NCBI GenBank assembly: GCA_009995595.1
Contig: JAACPE010000002.1
Location: forward strand, 124,001-188,000
Reading direction: 5' to 3'
Source of the DNA: Alphaproteobacteria bacterium
GTDB taxonomy: Bacteria; Pseudomonadota; Alphaproteobacteria; Micavibrionales; Micavibrionaceae
Length of the DNA stretch: 64,000 nt
The position numbers were made by a program, and so were the translations under genes. Under the pieces are notes generated by a model. That model did not search any database. It was not told the origin of the DNA and worked only from the letters and a program-made list of their open reading frames with translations. Positions 46,386 through 55,657 of the stretch are shown here, piece by piece. How positions within the stretch are numbered: position 1 is the first letter of the stretch; each line of letters begins with the position of its first letter.

Positions 46386-46962
46386 TATAAAACGTGTATG
46401 TGTTTACTGTGGGTCATCCTCTCGGGTTAATCAAGCTTTCAAAGACGGCGCAACTTACATTGGTAAGGAAATAGCGGCCAATGGGTGGGGCGTCGTGTAT
46501 GGCGGCGGCCGTGTTGGTCTTATGGGCTTGGTTGCTGACGCTGTACTGGAGAGTAATGGGGAGGTAATTGGTATTATCCCTGAACATATTCAGGCACGTG
46601 AAGTTGAGCATAATGAACTGACCGAACTCCATGTTGTTCATGATATGCATACGCGCAAGCAGATGATGGTTGATCGTTCTGATGCTTTTGTTATTTTATC
46701 AGGTGGGCTTGGTACGCTAGATGAGTTTTTTGAGCTGCTCACGTGGAAACAGCTTGGACTTCATGACAAGCCAATAATTGTGGTCAATATGAATGATTAC
46801 TGGACAAAGCTTATTGAGAGTATTCATAATATAGCTAATGAAGGTTTTATGCGCCAAGAAGATATTGGCTTATTTGTTGTTGTTGATGATGTCACTAAAG
46901 TTGTTGATGCGCTTAAGAATGCGCCTAATCAAAAATTTGACCCATCAACAAAATGGATTTAG
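46378..46962 (+). CDS. LOG family protein (lysine decarboxylase-like), TIGR00730
   Basis: A 194-residue Rossmann protein of the LOG family, whose members release cytokinin bases from nucleotides or act as nucleotide 5'-monophosphate nucleosidases. VYCGSSSR, VYGGGRVGLMG and the catalytic region LSGGLGTLDEFFE are present; the usual PGGxGTxxE has Ser in place of Pro, with the Gly, Thr and Glu residues kept. Overlaps the previous gene by eight bases. Confidence 0.88.
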   Translation: MNNIKRVCVYCGSSSRVNQAFKDGATYIGKEIAANGWGVVYGGGRVGLMGLVADAVLESNGEVIGIIPEHIQAREVEHNELTELHVVHDMHTRKQMMVDRSDAFVILSGGLGTLDEFFELLTWKQLGLHDKPIIVVNMNDYWTKLIESIHNIANEGFMRQEDIGLFVVVDDVTKVVDALKNAPNQKFDPSTKWI

Positions 46963-46992
46963 AGAGTTAAAATTTAAGGAATCTAATATCAT

Positions 46993-48051
46993 ATGCCTAT
47001 AATGCTTGATTACTATTTACACGATATGGACGCCGCAAATGATTTTGCGCGCAAAGCATTAGGGCGTATGAAAAAAGATGGTATCCCGGCTGTCCCGCAA
47101 AATTATGAAGTATGGTATGTCTATTATGCCAATGTGAATCCAAAGCTGCGCGATGAAATTAATGCGATCATTAAAGAAAATGACAAGCTCACGGTTCGTG
47201 ACTGTCAGGATCTTTATGAGAAATATATTAATAGTGGACAAGATAAAGAAACAGTCCAGCGCGCCGGGGATCAAATTCGGGCTACTTTGAACGATGTCTC
47301 TGGTGTTGTGCGTAATGTAAAAACGGTCACGGCCGATTACACAGGCTCGCTTCAAAATGTAAAAAACAAAGTGACCGAAGCGACGACGCCGGCAGAAATG
47401 AAAAGTTTTGTTGATGAAATACAACATGATACAGAGCGCCTTTTGCAATACAGCACGCAATTAGAAAAGCGTCTTGATGAGTCGTCCATTATCATGGATG
47501 AGCTTAAGAGAGATATTGATCGTATCCGCCGTGAAGCCGTGACGGATGGATTAACAGGCCTTGCCAATCGAAAATCGTTTGATGAACAAATTGCGCGCAT
47601 CTGGCGTGATTGTAAGAAAAATGGCGGGACGTTCTCGCTGCTTATGGTCGATATTGATCATTTTAAAAACTTTAATGATAATTATGGTCACCTGATTGGT
47701 GATCAGGTTTTGCGTCTTGTAGCGATGACAATGATTAATAAAGTAAAAGGACAGGATATGGCCGCCCGCTTTGGCGGTGAAGAATTTGCGGTTATTTTAC
47801 CAGAAACAAATATTACAGCCGCGTTTACAGTTGCGGAAAATCTTCGTCAAGCTATCGAACAAAAAGAAATCATCAACCGTTCAACTGGTAAGCAATTAGG
47901 GCGTATCACTGTCTCAATTGGCGCGGCGCAGTATTATGGCCTTGAAGATGTTGAGGGCTTAATTACTCGCGCAGACCGTGCACTTTATAAAGCAAAAAAT
48001 AAAGGGCGTAATCAGGTCGCCAAGGCAGAAACGCCGCACGATATGGCATAA
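46993..48051 (+). CDS. Diguanylate cyclase (GGDEF)
   Basis: Produces cyclic di-GMP. 352 residues: an unassigned N-terminal region with a long helical/coiled segment (about 85-180), then a GGDEF domain with the active site GGEEF at residues 261-265. The I-site reads K252-x-x-D255 instead of R-x-x-D, at the standard five-residue distance, so product inhibition may be weakened. No membrane segment, so cytoplasmic. LOG gene precedes and uvrD follows. Signal input is unclear. Confidence 0.93.
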   Translation: MPIMLDYYLHDMDAANDFARKALGRMKKDGIPAVPQNYEVWYVYYANVNPKLRDEINAIIKENDKLTVRDCQDLYEKYINSGQDKETVQRAGDQIRATLNDVSGVVRNVKTVTADYTGSLQNVKNKVTEATTPAEMKSFVDEIQHDTERLLQYSTQLEKRLDESSIIMDELKRDIDRIRREAVTDGLTGLANRKSFDEQIARIWRDCKKNGGTFSLLMVDIDHFKNFNDNYGHLIGDQVLRLVAMTMINKVKGQDMAARFGGEEFAVILPETNITAAFTVAENLRQAIEQKEIINRSTGKQLGRITVSIGAAQYYGLEDVEGLITRADRALYKAKNKGRNQVAKAETPHDMA

Positions 48052-48081
48052 TGCTATGTCTATGATTATTTGTTAAATCCT

Positions 48082-50325
48082 ATGGAAGATTTTGATTCCC
48101 TTATTTCTTTATCAGAAAGTCCGCATTCTGATCCATCCGTTCCTGTTGCAAATGCTACTTATCTGGAGGGCCTTAATGCACCACAACGAATTGCAGTTGA
48201 AACAATTGATGGCCCTGTTTTAGTTCTTGCTGGCGCGGGAACGGGAAAGACACGTGTTTTAACAACCCGTTTAGCCCATATTTTACAATCAGGGCGCGCC
48301 ATGCCGGGGCAGATTTTGTCAGTCACATTTACAAACAAGGCCGCACAAGAAATGCGCCGTCGTGTAAGTAGTATTTTAGGCGGTCAGCATGTTGAGGGAT
48401 GGTGGCTTGGAACATTTCATGCCTTGGCTGCTCGTATGCTGCGTGTTCATGCTGACCGTGTTGGACTGTCTTCGAATTTCACAATTCTTGATTCTGATGA
48501 TCAAGTGCGCCTTGTTAAACAGCTTATGGACTTGCAAGGGATTGACCAAAAGAAAAACCCACCAAAGGTGGTTGCAACAAAAATAAGTAGTTGGAAAGAT
48601 AAAGGCCTTAATCCCCCTGATATTACAGGTAATGATTTAGGGGATGAGGCAGACCGTCTTGCTTTATCTCTTTATCGCCCATATCAAGAACGCCTTATTG
48701 CCCTAAATGCGTGCGATTTTGGCGATTTACTCCTGCATATGATTACGATTTTTAAAGACCCCGCACATGGCGATGTCTTAGAAGACTATCATCGCCGATT
48801 TAAATATATCATGGTGGATGAATACCAAGACACGAATGTGGCGCAGTATTTATGGCTTAGATTACTTGCTAAAAAATTAAATAATATCTGCTGCGTCGGG
48901 GATGATGACCAGTCCATATATGGCTGGCGCGGTGCAGAAGTTGATAATATTTTGCGTTTTGATCAAGATTTCCCCGGGGCGACTATTGTGCGCCTTGAAG
49001 AGAATTACCGATCAACGGAGCATATTTTAGCGGCGGCTAATGGTGTGATCTCCCACAATGATAACCGCCTAGGCAAAGAGCTTTTTACGAGCGCCAATAG
49101 CGGTGATAAAATTATCGTGCGCGGCCTTTGGGATGGCGGCGCCGAAGCACGATGGGCTTGTGAAGAAATGGAAGCACTTCAATCAAAGGGTTGGAGAGCA
49201 TCACAAATGGCCGTTTTAGTGCGTACATCTTTTCAGATGCGTGAATTTGAAGAGCGTTTTATTCAGTTAGGATTGCCTTATCGTGTCATCGGTGGCCCGC
49301 GTTTTTATGAGCGTATGGAAATTCGGGATGCACTGGCTTATTTGCGCGTGGTCGTACAATCAAGTGATGATTTGGCTTTAGAGCGTATTATCAATAAACC
49401 CAAGCGCGGCCTGGGTGATTCAACGCTTCAAACACTTTACACCCATGCGCGGGTTAAACAAATTAGTCTTTATGTTGCAATCCAAGATTTATGTCAGACT
49501 GAAGAATTAAAGCCAAAAGTGCGCGGCACGCTGATGCGCCTCATTGATGACTTCGAACGCTGGAAATCATTAGCAAGTAGCATGGCGCAAAGTGAATTGG
49601 CAGGTCTTATTCTTGATGAATCGGGCTATTTAGGTATGTGGCAAACCGATAAAGCGCCCGATTCTCCGGGGCGGGTTGAGAACTTAAAGGAACTGACGTC
49701 CAGTATGGAGGAGTTTGAGGGCCTTCAAACATTTTTAGAGCACATTGCGCTGGTGCTGGACAATCAAGATAGCAATAATCAAGAGTCAATTACGTTGATG
49801 ACCTTGCATGGTGCAAAGGGGCTTGAATTTGATTGCGTATTTTTGCCCGGCTGGGAAGATGGTCTTTTCCCCTCGCAGCGCTCTATGGATGAGAATGGCC
49901 TTAAGGGATTGGAAGAAGAACGCCGCCTTGCGTATGTGGGTATTACGCGGGCGCGAAAAAAAGCATTTATTTCTTTTGTCGGAAACAGACGCATGCATGG
50001 CAGTTGGGTCAATGCGATACCATCACGTTTTGTTGATGAACTGCCCAAAGCCCATATTGAAGCCAATAGCGAAATGGGCATGTATAGTGCGGGTGGCAAT
50101 CAGGGACGTTCATCACATTGGGATTCTTCTGGTATTGGTGTTCAATCCCGGCTCGTTGTTGAGGTTGAGCGTAAAACAATCAGTGGTTTTTCGATGGGGA
50201 CGCGTGTTTTTCATGAGAAATTTGGTTACGGCAAGATTATTCATATTGACGGCCAAAAACTTGATGTTGCTTTTGAAAAAAGTGGTCAAAAACGGGTCAT
50301 GGATAGTTTTGTTAGGCAAGCTTAA
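48082..50325 (+). CDS. UvrD/PcrA family DNA helicase
   Basis: Superfamily 1A 3'-5' helicase for mismatch and excision repair or removal of obstacles. I start at ATG 48082; a TTG twelve bases earlier is an alternative. Motif I AGAGTGKTRVL, motif II DEYQDTN, motif III GDDDQSIYGWRGA, and C-terminal motifs LMTLHGAKGLEFD and ERRLAYVGITRA are complete. 747 residues. UvrD versus PcrA naming cannot be settled from sequence alone. Confidence 0.96.
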   Translation: MEDFDSLISLSESPHSDPSVPVANATYLEGLNAPQRIAVETIDGPVLVLAGAGTGKTRVLTTRLAHILQSGRAMPGQILSVTFTNKAAQEMRRRVSSILGGQHVEGWWLGTFHALAARMLRVHADRVGLSSNFTILDSDDQVRLVKQLMDLQGIDQKKNPPKVVATKISSWKDKGLNPPDITGNDLGDEADRLALSLYRPYQERLIALNACDFGDLLLHMITIFKDPAHGDVLEDYHRRFKYIMVDEYQDTNVAQYLWLRLLAKKLNNICCVGDDDQSIYGWRGAEVDNILRFDQDFPGATIVRLEENYRSTEHILAAANGVISHNDNRLGKELFTSANSGDKIIVRGLWDGGAEARWACEEMEALQSKGWRASQMAVLVRTSFQMREFEERFIQLGLPYRVIGGPRFYERMEIRDALAYLRVVVQSSDDLALERIINKPKRGLGDSTLQTLYTHARVKQISLYVAIQDLCQTEELKPKVRGTLMRLIDDFERWKSLASSMAQSELAGLILDESGYLGMWQTDKAPDSPGRVENLKELTSSMEEFEGLQTFLEHIALVLDNQDSNNQESITLMTLHGAKGLEFDCVFLPGWEDGLFPSQRSMDENGLKGLEEERRLAYVGITRARKKAFISFVGNRRMHGSWVNAIPSRFVDELPKAHIEANSEMGMYSAGGNQGRSSHWDSSGIGVQSRLVVEVERKTISGFSMGTRVFHEKFGYGKIIHIDGQKLDVAFEKSGQKRVMDSFVRQA

Positions 50326-50400
50326 AAAACCGCTATTTTAGGCTAGATATTCACCCCCTAAAGCGTTAATTTAAATGAAATTTATTAAAGGAAATTATTC

Positions 50401-51369
50401 ATGGCTAATCATACGCCAAAAACTATTTGTATATTTGGGGGTACGGGGTTCTTAGGCCGTCATATTGTCCAAGATTTGGCGCGTTTGGGCTATCGCATAA
50501 AAATTGTAACGCGTATCCCTGAAAGTGCATATTTCCTTAAACCTTACGGTGATGTTGGACAAATAGCCCCTATTCAATGTGGGTATGATGAAGACTCAGT
50601 AACGAGAGCCATTCAAGGGAGTGATGTTGTCATTAACCTTGTTGGTATTTTGTATGAAAAGGGAAAAGCTAAATTTAAGAAAATTCATACTGATTATCCC
50701 GCGATGATTGCGAAAATCTGCAACGATAAAAAAGTCACTCAGTTCATTCATGTGTCAGCCCTTGGTGTTGATAAGAGCCTTTCAAAATACGGTAAGTCAA
50801 AACTAGCAGGTGAGAAGGCTGTTTTGTTGGCTTATCCAAAAGCAACGATCTTAAGACCCAGTATAGTGTTTGGCCCTGATGATGGCTTTTTTAATATGTT
50901 TGCAAAAATGTCAACTATTGCGCCCGCACTTCCCCTTATTGGTGGCGGCACAACAAAATTTGAGCCTGTTTTTGTCGGTGATATTGCGCAAAGCATTGCG
51001 AATTTGATTGCAAACAACTTGCCCAATAATGAGAACCCGCAAGGGAAGATTTATGAGCTAGGCGGCCCAGATGTTGAGACATTTAAAGAGCTGTTGGAGC
51101 GTTTGGGGGAGACAACGGGGCGCAAACGCGCTCTGATTTCTATTCCAGTGCCCATTGCAAAAGTGCAAGCGGCGTTTATGAGCCTTGCGCCCAGGCCGAT
51201 GCTGACAATGGATCAGGTTAAATCATTAAAGACAGATAATATTGTGCAAGATGGGGCGCTGACGTTCAAGGATTTAGGTATCAAGCCAAAAGCCATGGAA
51301 ACAATTTTACCAACATATTTGGCATGTTACAGACGCGGCGGCCCTTTTGGGAACAAAAAGGCCGCATAA
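50401..51369 (+). CDS. Complex I NDUFA9-like NAD(P)-binding protein
   Basis: A 322-residue atypical short-chain dehydrogenase of the NDUFA9/39-kDa type found in alphaproteobacteria and mitochondria. ICIFGGTGFLGRHIVQDLA binds the dinucleotide; VSALGVDKSLSKYGKSKLAGE covers the usual YxxxK region, with Tyr and Lys spaced as Y-G-K-S-K. ILRPSIVFGPDDGFFNMFA is typical. Its likely role is assembly or stability of NADH dehydrogenase, by family analogy only; no nuo genes lie in the window. Confidence 0.88.
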   Translation: MANHTPKTICIFGGTGFLGRHIVQDLARLGYRIKIVTRIPESAYFLKPYGDVGQIAPIQCGYDEDSVTRAIQGSDVVINLVGILYEKGKAKFKKIHTDYPAMIAKICNDKKVTQFIHVSALGVDKSLSKYGKSKLAGEKAVLLAYPKATILRPSIVFGPDDGFFNMFAKMSTIAPALPLIGGGTTKFEPVFVGDIAQSIANLIANNLPNNENPQGKIYELGGPDVETFKELLERLGETTGRKRALISIPVPIAKVQAAFMSLAPRPMLTMDQVKSLKTDNIVQDGALTFKDLGIKPKAMETILPTYLACYRRGGPFGNKKAA

Positions 51370-51420
51370 TATAGACATGATCTAGCCCTACAGTACGTGT
51401 CTAACGGAGAGTGAAAAAAT

Positions 51421-52368
51421 ATGAATAAACTACTATTGAGTGCCTTGGTGTTTGGGTGTGCGCTAAGCGCGCAGATGTCGCTGTCATTCGCAAAAGATCC
51501 ATTTTCTATTGTGGCTGTCGTTAACGATGATGCTATATCTTCTGCTGATGTGGATGCGCGGATGGCCTTGATGATGGCATCATCGGGCCTGATGCCAACT
51601 GAAGAAAATCGGCAGCGTTTACTTCCGCAAGTCGTTGATACTCTTGTTGAAGAGCAAATAAAAGTGCAAGAAGCTCAGGCGCAAAATTTGGAAGTCACGC
51701 CAGAAGAAATTTCCCAGGGGTTTGAAACACTTGCTGCGCAAAATAAATTAAAGCCAGAGGAATTTGCAAAAGTGTTGCAGTCCCAAGGAATCCCAAAATC
51801 AACATTGATGAATCAAATAAAATCACAAATCGCATGGACAAAAGTGGTCACTGACGTTTTGCGCCCACGTATTGATGTAACCGAAGCGGATGTTAATTCG
51901 CAAATGGTTCGCATGAAAGAGACGATGGGTAAACAAGAATATAAAATAGGTGAGATATTCTTACCTGTGGCAAACGCGGAAGATGATGGAAAAACGAAGC
52001 AACTTGGTGAGAAAATTATCGAAGAAATGCGCAATAAAAAGGTACCTTTTGAAGTAGTGGCCGCGCAGTTTTCTCGTGCGCCAGGCGCGCAGCAAACGGG
52101 CGGCATGAGCTGGGTTCAAGAAGGCCAGCTCCCTAAGGAATTGGAAGTGCCATTTATGGCGCTGAACGAGGGTGACATGACAGCTCCGATACGGGGCCTT
52201 TCCGGTTATCATATCTTAACGCTTAAAGAGACACGTATCGTCAATGAAGAAACAATTCCCGATGAGCAAACAATGACTAATAAAATTGGCCTAGAGCGTC
52301 TGGATCGTCTGCAGCGCCGTCATCTTTCTGATCTTAAGGCTTCTGCTTTTATTGATCGTCGTGGATAA
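51421..52368 (+). CDS. SurA-like periplasmic peptidyl-prolyl isomerase
   Basis: A 315-residue exported chaperone. After a signal peptide (ending about residue 25, SFAKD) comes the SurA N-terminal domain beginning IVAVVNDDAISSADVDAR, then a single parvulin domain (about 170-280) with EIFLPVA, FEVVAAQFSRAPGAQQTGGMSW and GYHILTLKETR. It probably escorts outer-membrane proteins such as the porin to the Bam machinery. Its 3' end overlaps rsmA; the pdxA gene that usually sits between surA and rsmA is absent. Confidence 0.92.
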   Translation: MNKLLLSALVFGCALSAQMSLSFAKDPFSIVAVVNDDAISSADVDARMALMMASSGLMPTEENRQRLLPQVVDTLVEEQIKVQEAQAQNLEVTPEEISQGFETLAAQNKLKPEEFAKVLQSQGIPKSTLMNQIKSQIAWTKVVTDVLRPRIDVTEADVNSQMVRMKETMGKQEYKIGEIFLPVANAEDDGKTKQLGEKIIEEMRNKKVPFEVVAAQFSRAPGAQQTGGMSWVQEGQLPKELEVPFMALNEGDMTAPIRGLSGYHILTLKETRIVNEETIPDEQTMTNKIGLERLDRLQRRHLSDLKASAFIDRRG

Positions 52369-53206
52369 TAGCTTTCTTAATGATTTGCCGCTGTTAAAGG
52401 ATGTGATCCGTGATCATGATCTTGTTGCAACAAAATCATTGGGGCAGAACTTTCTTCTTGACCAAAATATTACCGATAAAATTGTTAGCAAATCAGGTGA
52501 TCTAAGTGGCTCTACTGTATTTGAGGTCGGCCCCGGTCCTGGCGGTTTGACGCGATCGTTATTGCGTCATAATGCTAAAAAAGTAATTGCGATTGAATTT
52601 GATGAACGTGCTGTGATGGCCTTACAAGGTTTGAGAGAAGCCTCACAAGGCCGTCTTGATATTATTCATGCTGATGCGCTTGAAACGGATTTATTGAGCT
52701 TATCTGAAGGGTCAAGGGTGATTGTTGCTAATCTTCCTTATAATATTGCAACGCCTCTATTAGTTGGTTGGCTCAAACAAATACGAGAGAATGCCCACGC
52801 GTTTGAGCAAATGATATTAATGTTTCAAAAAGAAGTAGCGCAACGTATTACTGCGCCAGTTGGTGATAGGCATTATGGCCGCTTGGGTATTTTATCTCAA
52901 TGGCTCTGCGAGGCGCATATCTTGTTTGATTTGCCGCCAACGGTCTTTTCCCCACCGCCAAAAGTAACATCAAGCGTTGTGTCTTTTAAACCAAAAACTT
53001 TGGAAAAAAATTCGCCTCAGTTTCAGTCGATTGAAAAAGTCACAGGGGATGGTTTTGGTAAACGGCGCAAAATGATCCGCCAGAGTATGAAGGCGTATAC
53101 GCCTTATTTCGATGACTTTAATATTCTTGAAACACAGCGGGCGGAAAATTTATCTATACAAGATTTCGTTAATTTGGCGTATGCACTTGAAAATGATAGC
53201 GCCTAA
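52352..53206 (+). CDS. rsmA: 16S rRNA A1518/A1519 dimethyltransferase
   Basis: KsgA; makes m6,2A at two adjacent adenines in 16S rRNA helix 45. SLGQNFLLDQNI, the SAM-binding FEVGPGPGGLTRSLL and catalytic NLPYNIATPLL are all intact. 284 residues with TTG at 52352, which overlaps the surA-like stop; a GTG at 52361 is the alternative. No strong ribosome-binding site is seen, consistent with translational coupling. Confidence 0.95.
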   Translation: MIVVDNSFLNDLPLLKDVIRDHDLVATKSLGQNFLLDQNITDKIVSKSGDLSGSTVFEVGPGPGGLTRSLLRHNAKKVIAIEFDERAVMALQGLREASQGRLDIIHADALETDLLSLSEGSRVIVANLPYNIATPLLVGWLKQIRENAHAFEQMILMFQKEVAQRITAPVGDRHYGRLGILSQWLCEAHILFDLPPTVFSPPPKVTSSVVSFKPKTLEKNSPQFQSIEKVTGDGFGKRRKMIRQSMKAYTPYFDDFNILETQRAENLSIQDFVNLAYALENDSA

Positions 53207-53850
53207 AGCCCGTCTTGAAGGCCGCGTACAAAATCAGACATTCCTTTATTACGGTGGCGTTTGAGGCGCTCGGCATCTAAAATCATTTGTGCCTGCATCG
53301 TTGCGGTATCAATATTAGAGTTAATGAGAACATAATCATATTCCGAGTAGTGGCTCATTTCATCATTTGCCTTGCTCATACGATCACGAATTTGTGTTTC
53401 AGTCTCCAGTGTGTTTTTAGAGCGGTTACGAAGACGTTGTTCAAGTTCACGCGCGGAAGGCGGCAAAATAAATACTGTAACTAAATCATCGCGCGCCATT
53501 TCCCGAAGTTGTTGTGTGCCTTGCCAATCAATATCAAAGATGACATCGTTTCCAGCAGCGAGTGCCTCTTCGACAGGTGCTTTGGGTGTGCCATAATAAT
53601 GACCAAACACTTTGGCGTGCTCTAACATATCCCCGTTATCGACCATGCTACTAAATTCTGCTGTATCAACGAAGTAGTAGTCTTGCCCTTGAACTTCGCC
53701 TGCGCGGCGCGGGCGCGTTGTGGCAGAGATAGAGATAATGAGGTTCTTATTATTTTTGAGTAGTGCGCGCGTAATCGTTGTTTTTCCTGCTCCTGAAGGA
53801 GAAGATAGGACATACATAAGGCCGCGGCGTTGCAAAACAGATTGATCCAT
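53203..53850 (-). CDS. gmk: Guanylate kinase
   Basis: Phosphorylates GMP to GDP. 215 residues with the P-loop LSSPSGAGKTTITRALL, STTRPRRAGEVQGQDYYFV and VIFDIDWQGTQQLRE. Standard length. It converges on rsmA with an overlap of four bases. Confidence 0.97.
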   Translation of the reverse strand: MDQSVLQRRGLMYVLSSPSGAGKTTITRALLKNNKNLIISISATTRPRRAGEVQGQDYYFVDTAEFSSMVDNGDMLEHAKVFGHYYGTPKAPVEEALAAGNDVIFDIDWQGTQQLREMARDDLVTVFILPPSARELEQRLRNRSKNTLETETQIRDRMSKANDEMSHYSEYDYVLINSNIDTATMQAQMILDAERLKRHRNKGMSDFVRGLQDGL

Positions 53851-53952
53851 ATTTTTTTACTTTTTGCATATTGTAATGCCTTAAGGATGAAGTGCAAATG
53901 ATGTTTTTGGTTTATTCATAAAATGCTAAGGTGTTGCTCAAGAGGGGGAGAA

Positions 53953-54747
53953 ATGAAAAATCCAAAAAATATCCTGATCACAGGTGCATCAAGCGGAATA
54001 GGCGAAGCTTTAGCGCTTTTGTATGCCGCGCCAGATATACGTCTTTATATGAATGGACGTAACGAAGAGCGTTTAAATGCCGTCGCTGAAAGATGCCGTA
54101 TACAAGGGGCGCAAGTTGAAACAAGCCTAGTCAATGTGACGCATAAGGCGCAAATGCAATTATGGATAAGCCAAATTATTCAGATTCACCCTCTTGATTT
54201 AATTATTGCTAATGCTGGTATTTCTGGCGGCACCTCTGGACAAAAGGGCGGAGAACCCATATCCCAAGCGCGCCAAATATTTGATGTCAATTTAAACGGC
54301 GTGTTAAATACGATAGAGCCTGCGCTGGATGATATGCTCAACAGACAATCAGGGCAGATCGCGATTGTAAGTTCGCTCGCTGGATATCGTGGCTGGCCTG
54401 GCGCTCCTGCTTATAGTGCATCAAAAGGCGCTGTACGTTTTTATGGTGAGGGGTTGCGTGGCGCTCTGAAAGGCACAGGTGTCAAAGTGAATGTTATTTG
54501 CCCCGGTTTTGTTGCCTCGCGCATTACAGATGCAAATGATTTTAAAATGCCCTTTAAGATGTCAGCGCATGACGCCGCCATTATTATTCAAAAGGGGCTT
54601 ATTAAAGATAAAGGGCGAATAGCCTTCCCAATACCGACACTATTTGTCAGCTGGTTTTTATCTATACTGCCAGACGCTTTAGCGCAGAAGATACTCACAG
54701 CGCTCCCCGCTAAGGGGGCTATTGTTTTGGAAGATATTCCGAAATAG
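53953..54747 (+). CDS. SDR family oxidoreductase
   Basis: Classical short-chain dehydrogenase of 264 residues. I start at ATG 53953 because GGGGGAG lies upstream with good spacing; the frame is open for ten more codons. TGASSGIGEAL binds the cofactor, NAGISGG and the catalytic Ser/Tyr/Lys (SSLAGYRGWPGAPAYSASKG) are complete. Substrate unknown; the C-terminal hydrophobic segment LFVSWFLSILPDALAQKI may associate with membranes. The end overlaps the convergent glycosyltransferase by 29 bases. Confidence 0.92.
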   Translation: MKNPKNILITGASSGIGEALALLYAAPDIRLYMNGRNEERLNAVAERCRIQGAQVETSLVNVTHKAQMQLWISQIIQIHPLDLIIANAGISGGTSGQKGGEPISQARQIFDVNLNGVLNTIEPALDDMLNRQSGQIAIVSSLAGYRGWPGAPAYSASKGAVRFYGEGLRGALKGTGVKVNVICPGFVASRITDANDFKMPFKMSAHDAAIIIQKGLIKDKGRIAFPIPTLFVSWFLSILPDALAQKILTALPAKGAIVLEDIPK

Positions 54748-55657
54748 CGGCGCTTACCATTGGGATTGAAAGATCATTCAAATCATCAACTTTAAGTGTT
54801 TTGACGCAAGGCCCTTTGGGCGCATGGCGCACGGGGTTTGAATACTTGGAGAATAAAACAATAGTCGGGCAACCCGTTGGCGCTATTAAGTGCATGGGAC
54901 CTGTATCATTGCCAAGCGCAAAGAGCGCGCTGCGGGAAAGGACAGCAATCTGGTCAAGACTTGTCTGCCCCGTTAAATCAAGACAATCAGGGCATGCTTG
55001 TTTGATTTGCGCCGTTATCTCTCTCTCAGCGTCAGTCCCTAATAAAACTGATTGTATGCCTTGGTTACAAAGTTCTTTACAAATTTTACCATATCTAATG
55101 GCAGGCCATCGCTTATAGGGATGTTGGGGCGCGCTACCTGCTATAATCAGGGCGTATTTTCCTCTAAGATTAAAATTTGATAGATCAGCCTGTATCCATT
55201 CAAGCGTGTCAATTTTGACATCATCAATGCCCGCAACTTTAAGGGTCATTTTATGACCGTCAAAGGCTTGCCCTGCTGTACGCTCTTTGCTGTTATTACG
55301 ATGTGATGCCCCTTTTGCAACGCCAGACCATTCCGGCTTTGGGTTAAATAGTTTGAAATAAAAGGACGTACGGTCATTGTTTTGGAGGTCATAGACACGT
55401 AAAAATTGGCCCTCATTAAACTGCTTTTTTAAACTACGCCATTTTGAAAATTCAAAAAATCTTGGTTTTTCATCAATCCATATCTCGTCACAATGTCCTG
55501 ATTTTTGAACTAATGCTTCAAAAGGTTTGGTTGTTAAAAGCGTTATTTTTGCATCAGGATGGTGCGAGCGTATGGCCTGCATAGGGCCAAGTGCCTGTAT
55601 AAAATCGCCCAATGCGCCAAGCTTAATAATAAGGATATTTTCTTTATTTGGCGGCAT
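54719..55657 (-). CDS. Glycosyltransferase family 9 (heptosyltransferase-like)
   Basis: Probable LPS-core or cell-envelope sugar transferase. ILIIKLGALGDFIQALGPMQAIR at the N-terminus and GNDTGPMHLIAPTGCPTIVLFS are the GT9 signatures. I start at 55657 (MPPNKENI), overlapping the upstream glycosyltransferase gene by 14 bases; the open frame extends 26 codons earlier. About 312 residues. Donor and acceptor sugars cannot be assigned. Confidence 0.88.
   Translation of the reverse strand: MPPNKENILIIKLGALGDFIQALGPMQAIRSHHPDAKITLLTTKPFEALVQKSGHCDEIWIDEKPRFFEFSKWRSLKKQFNEGQFLRVYDLQNNDRTSFYFKLFNPKPEWSGVAKGASHRNNSKERTAGQAFDGHKMTLKVAGIDDVKIDTLEWIQADLSNFNLRGKYALIIAGSAPQHPYKRWPAIRYGKICKELCNQGIQSVLLGTDAEREITAQIKQACPDCLDLTGQTSLDQIAVLSRSALFALGNDTGPMHLIAPTGCPTIVLFSKYSNPVRHAPKGPCVKTLKVDDLNDLSIPMVSAAISEYLPKQ

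Noticed and set aside
53923-53952. Longer start for the SDR gene
   Set aside because: The extra ten residues precede the ribosome-binding site GGGGGAG and do not look like SDR sequence.
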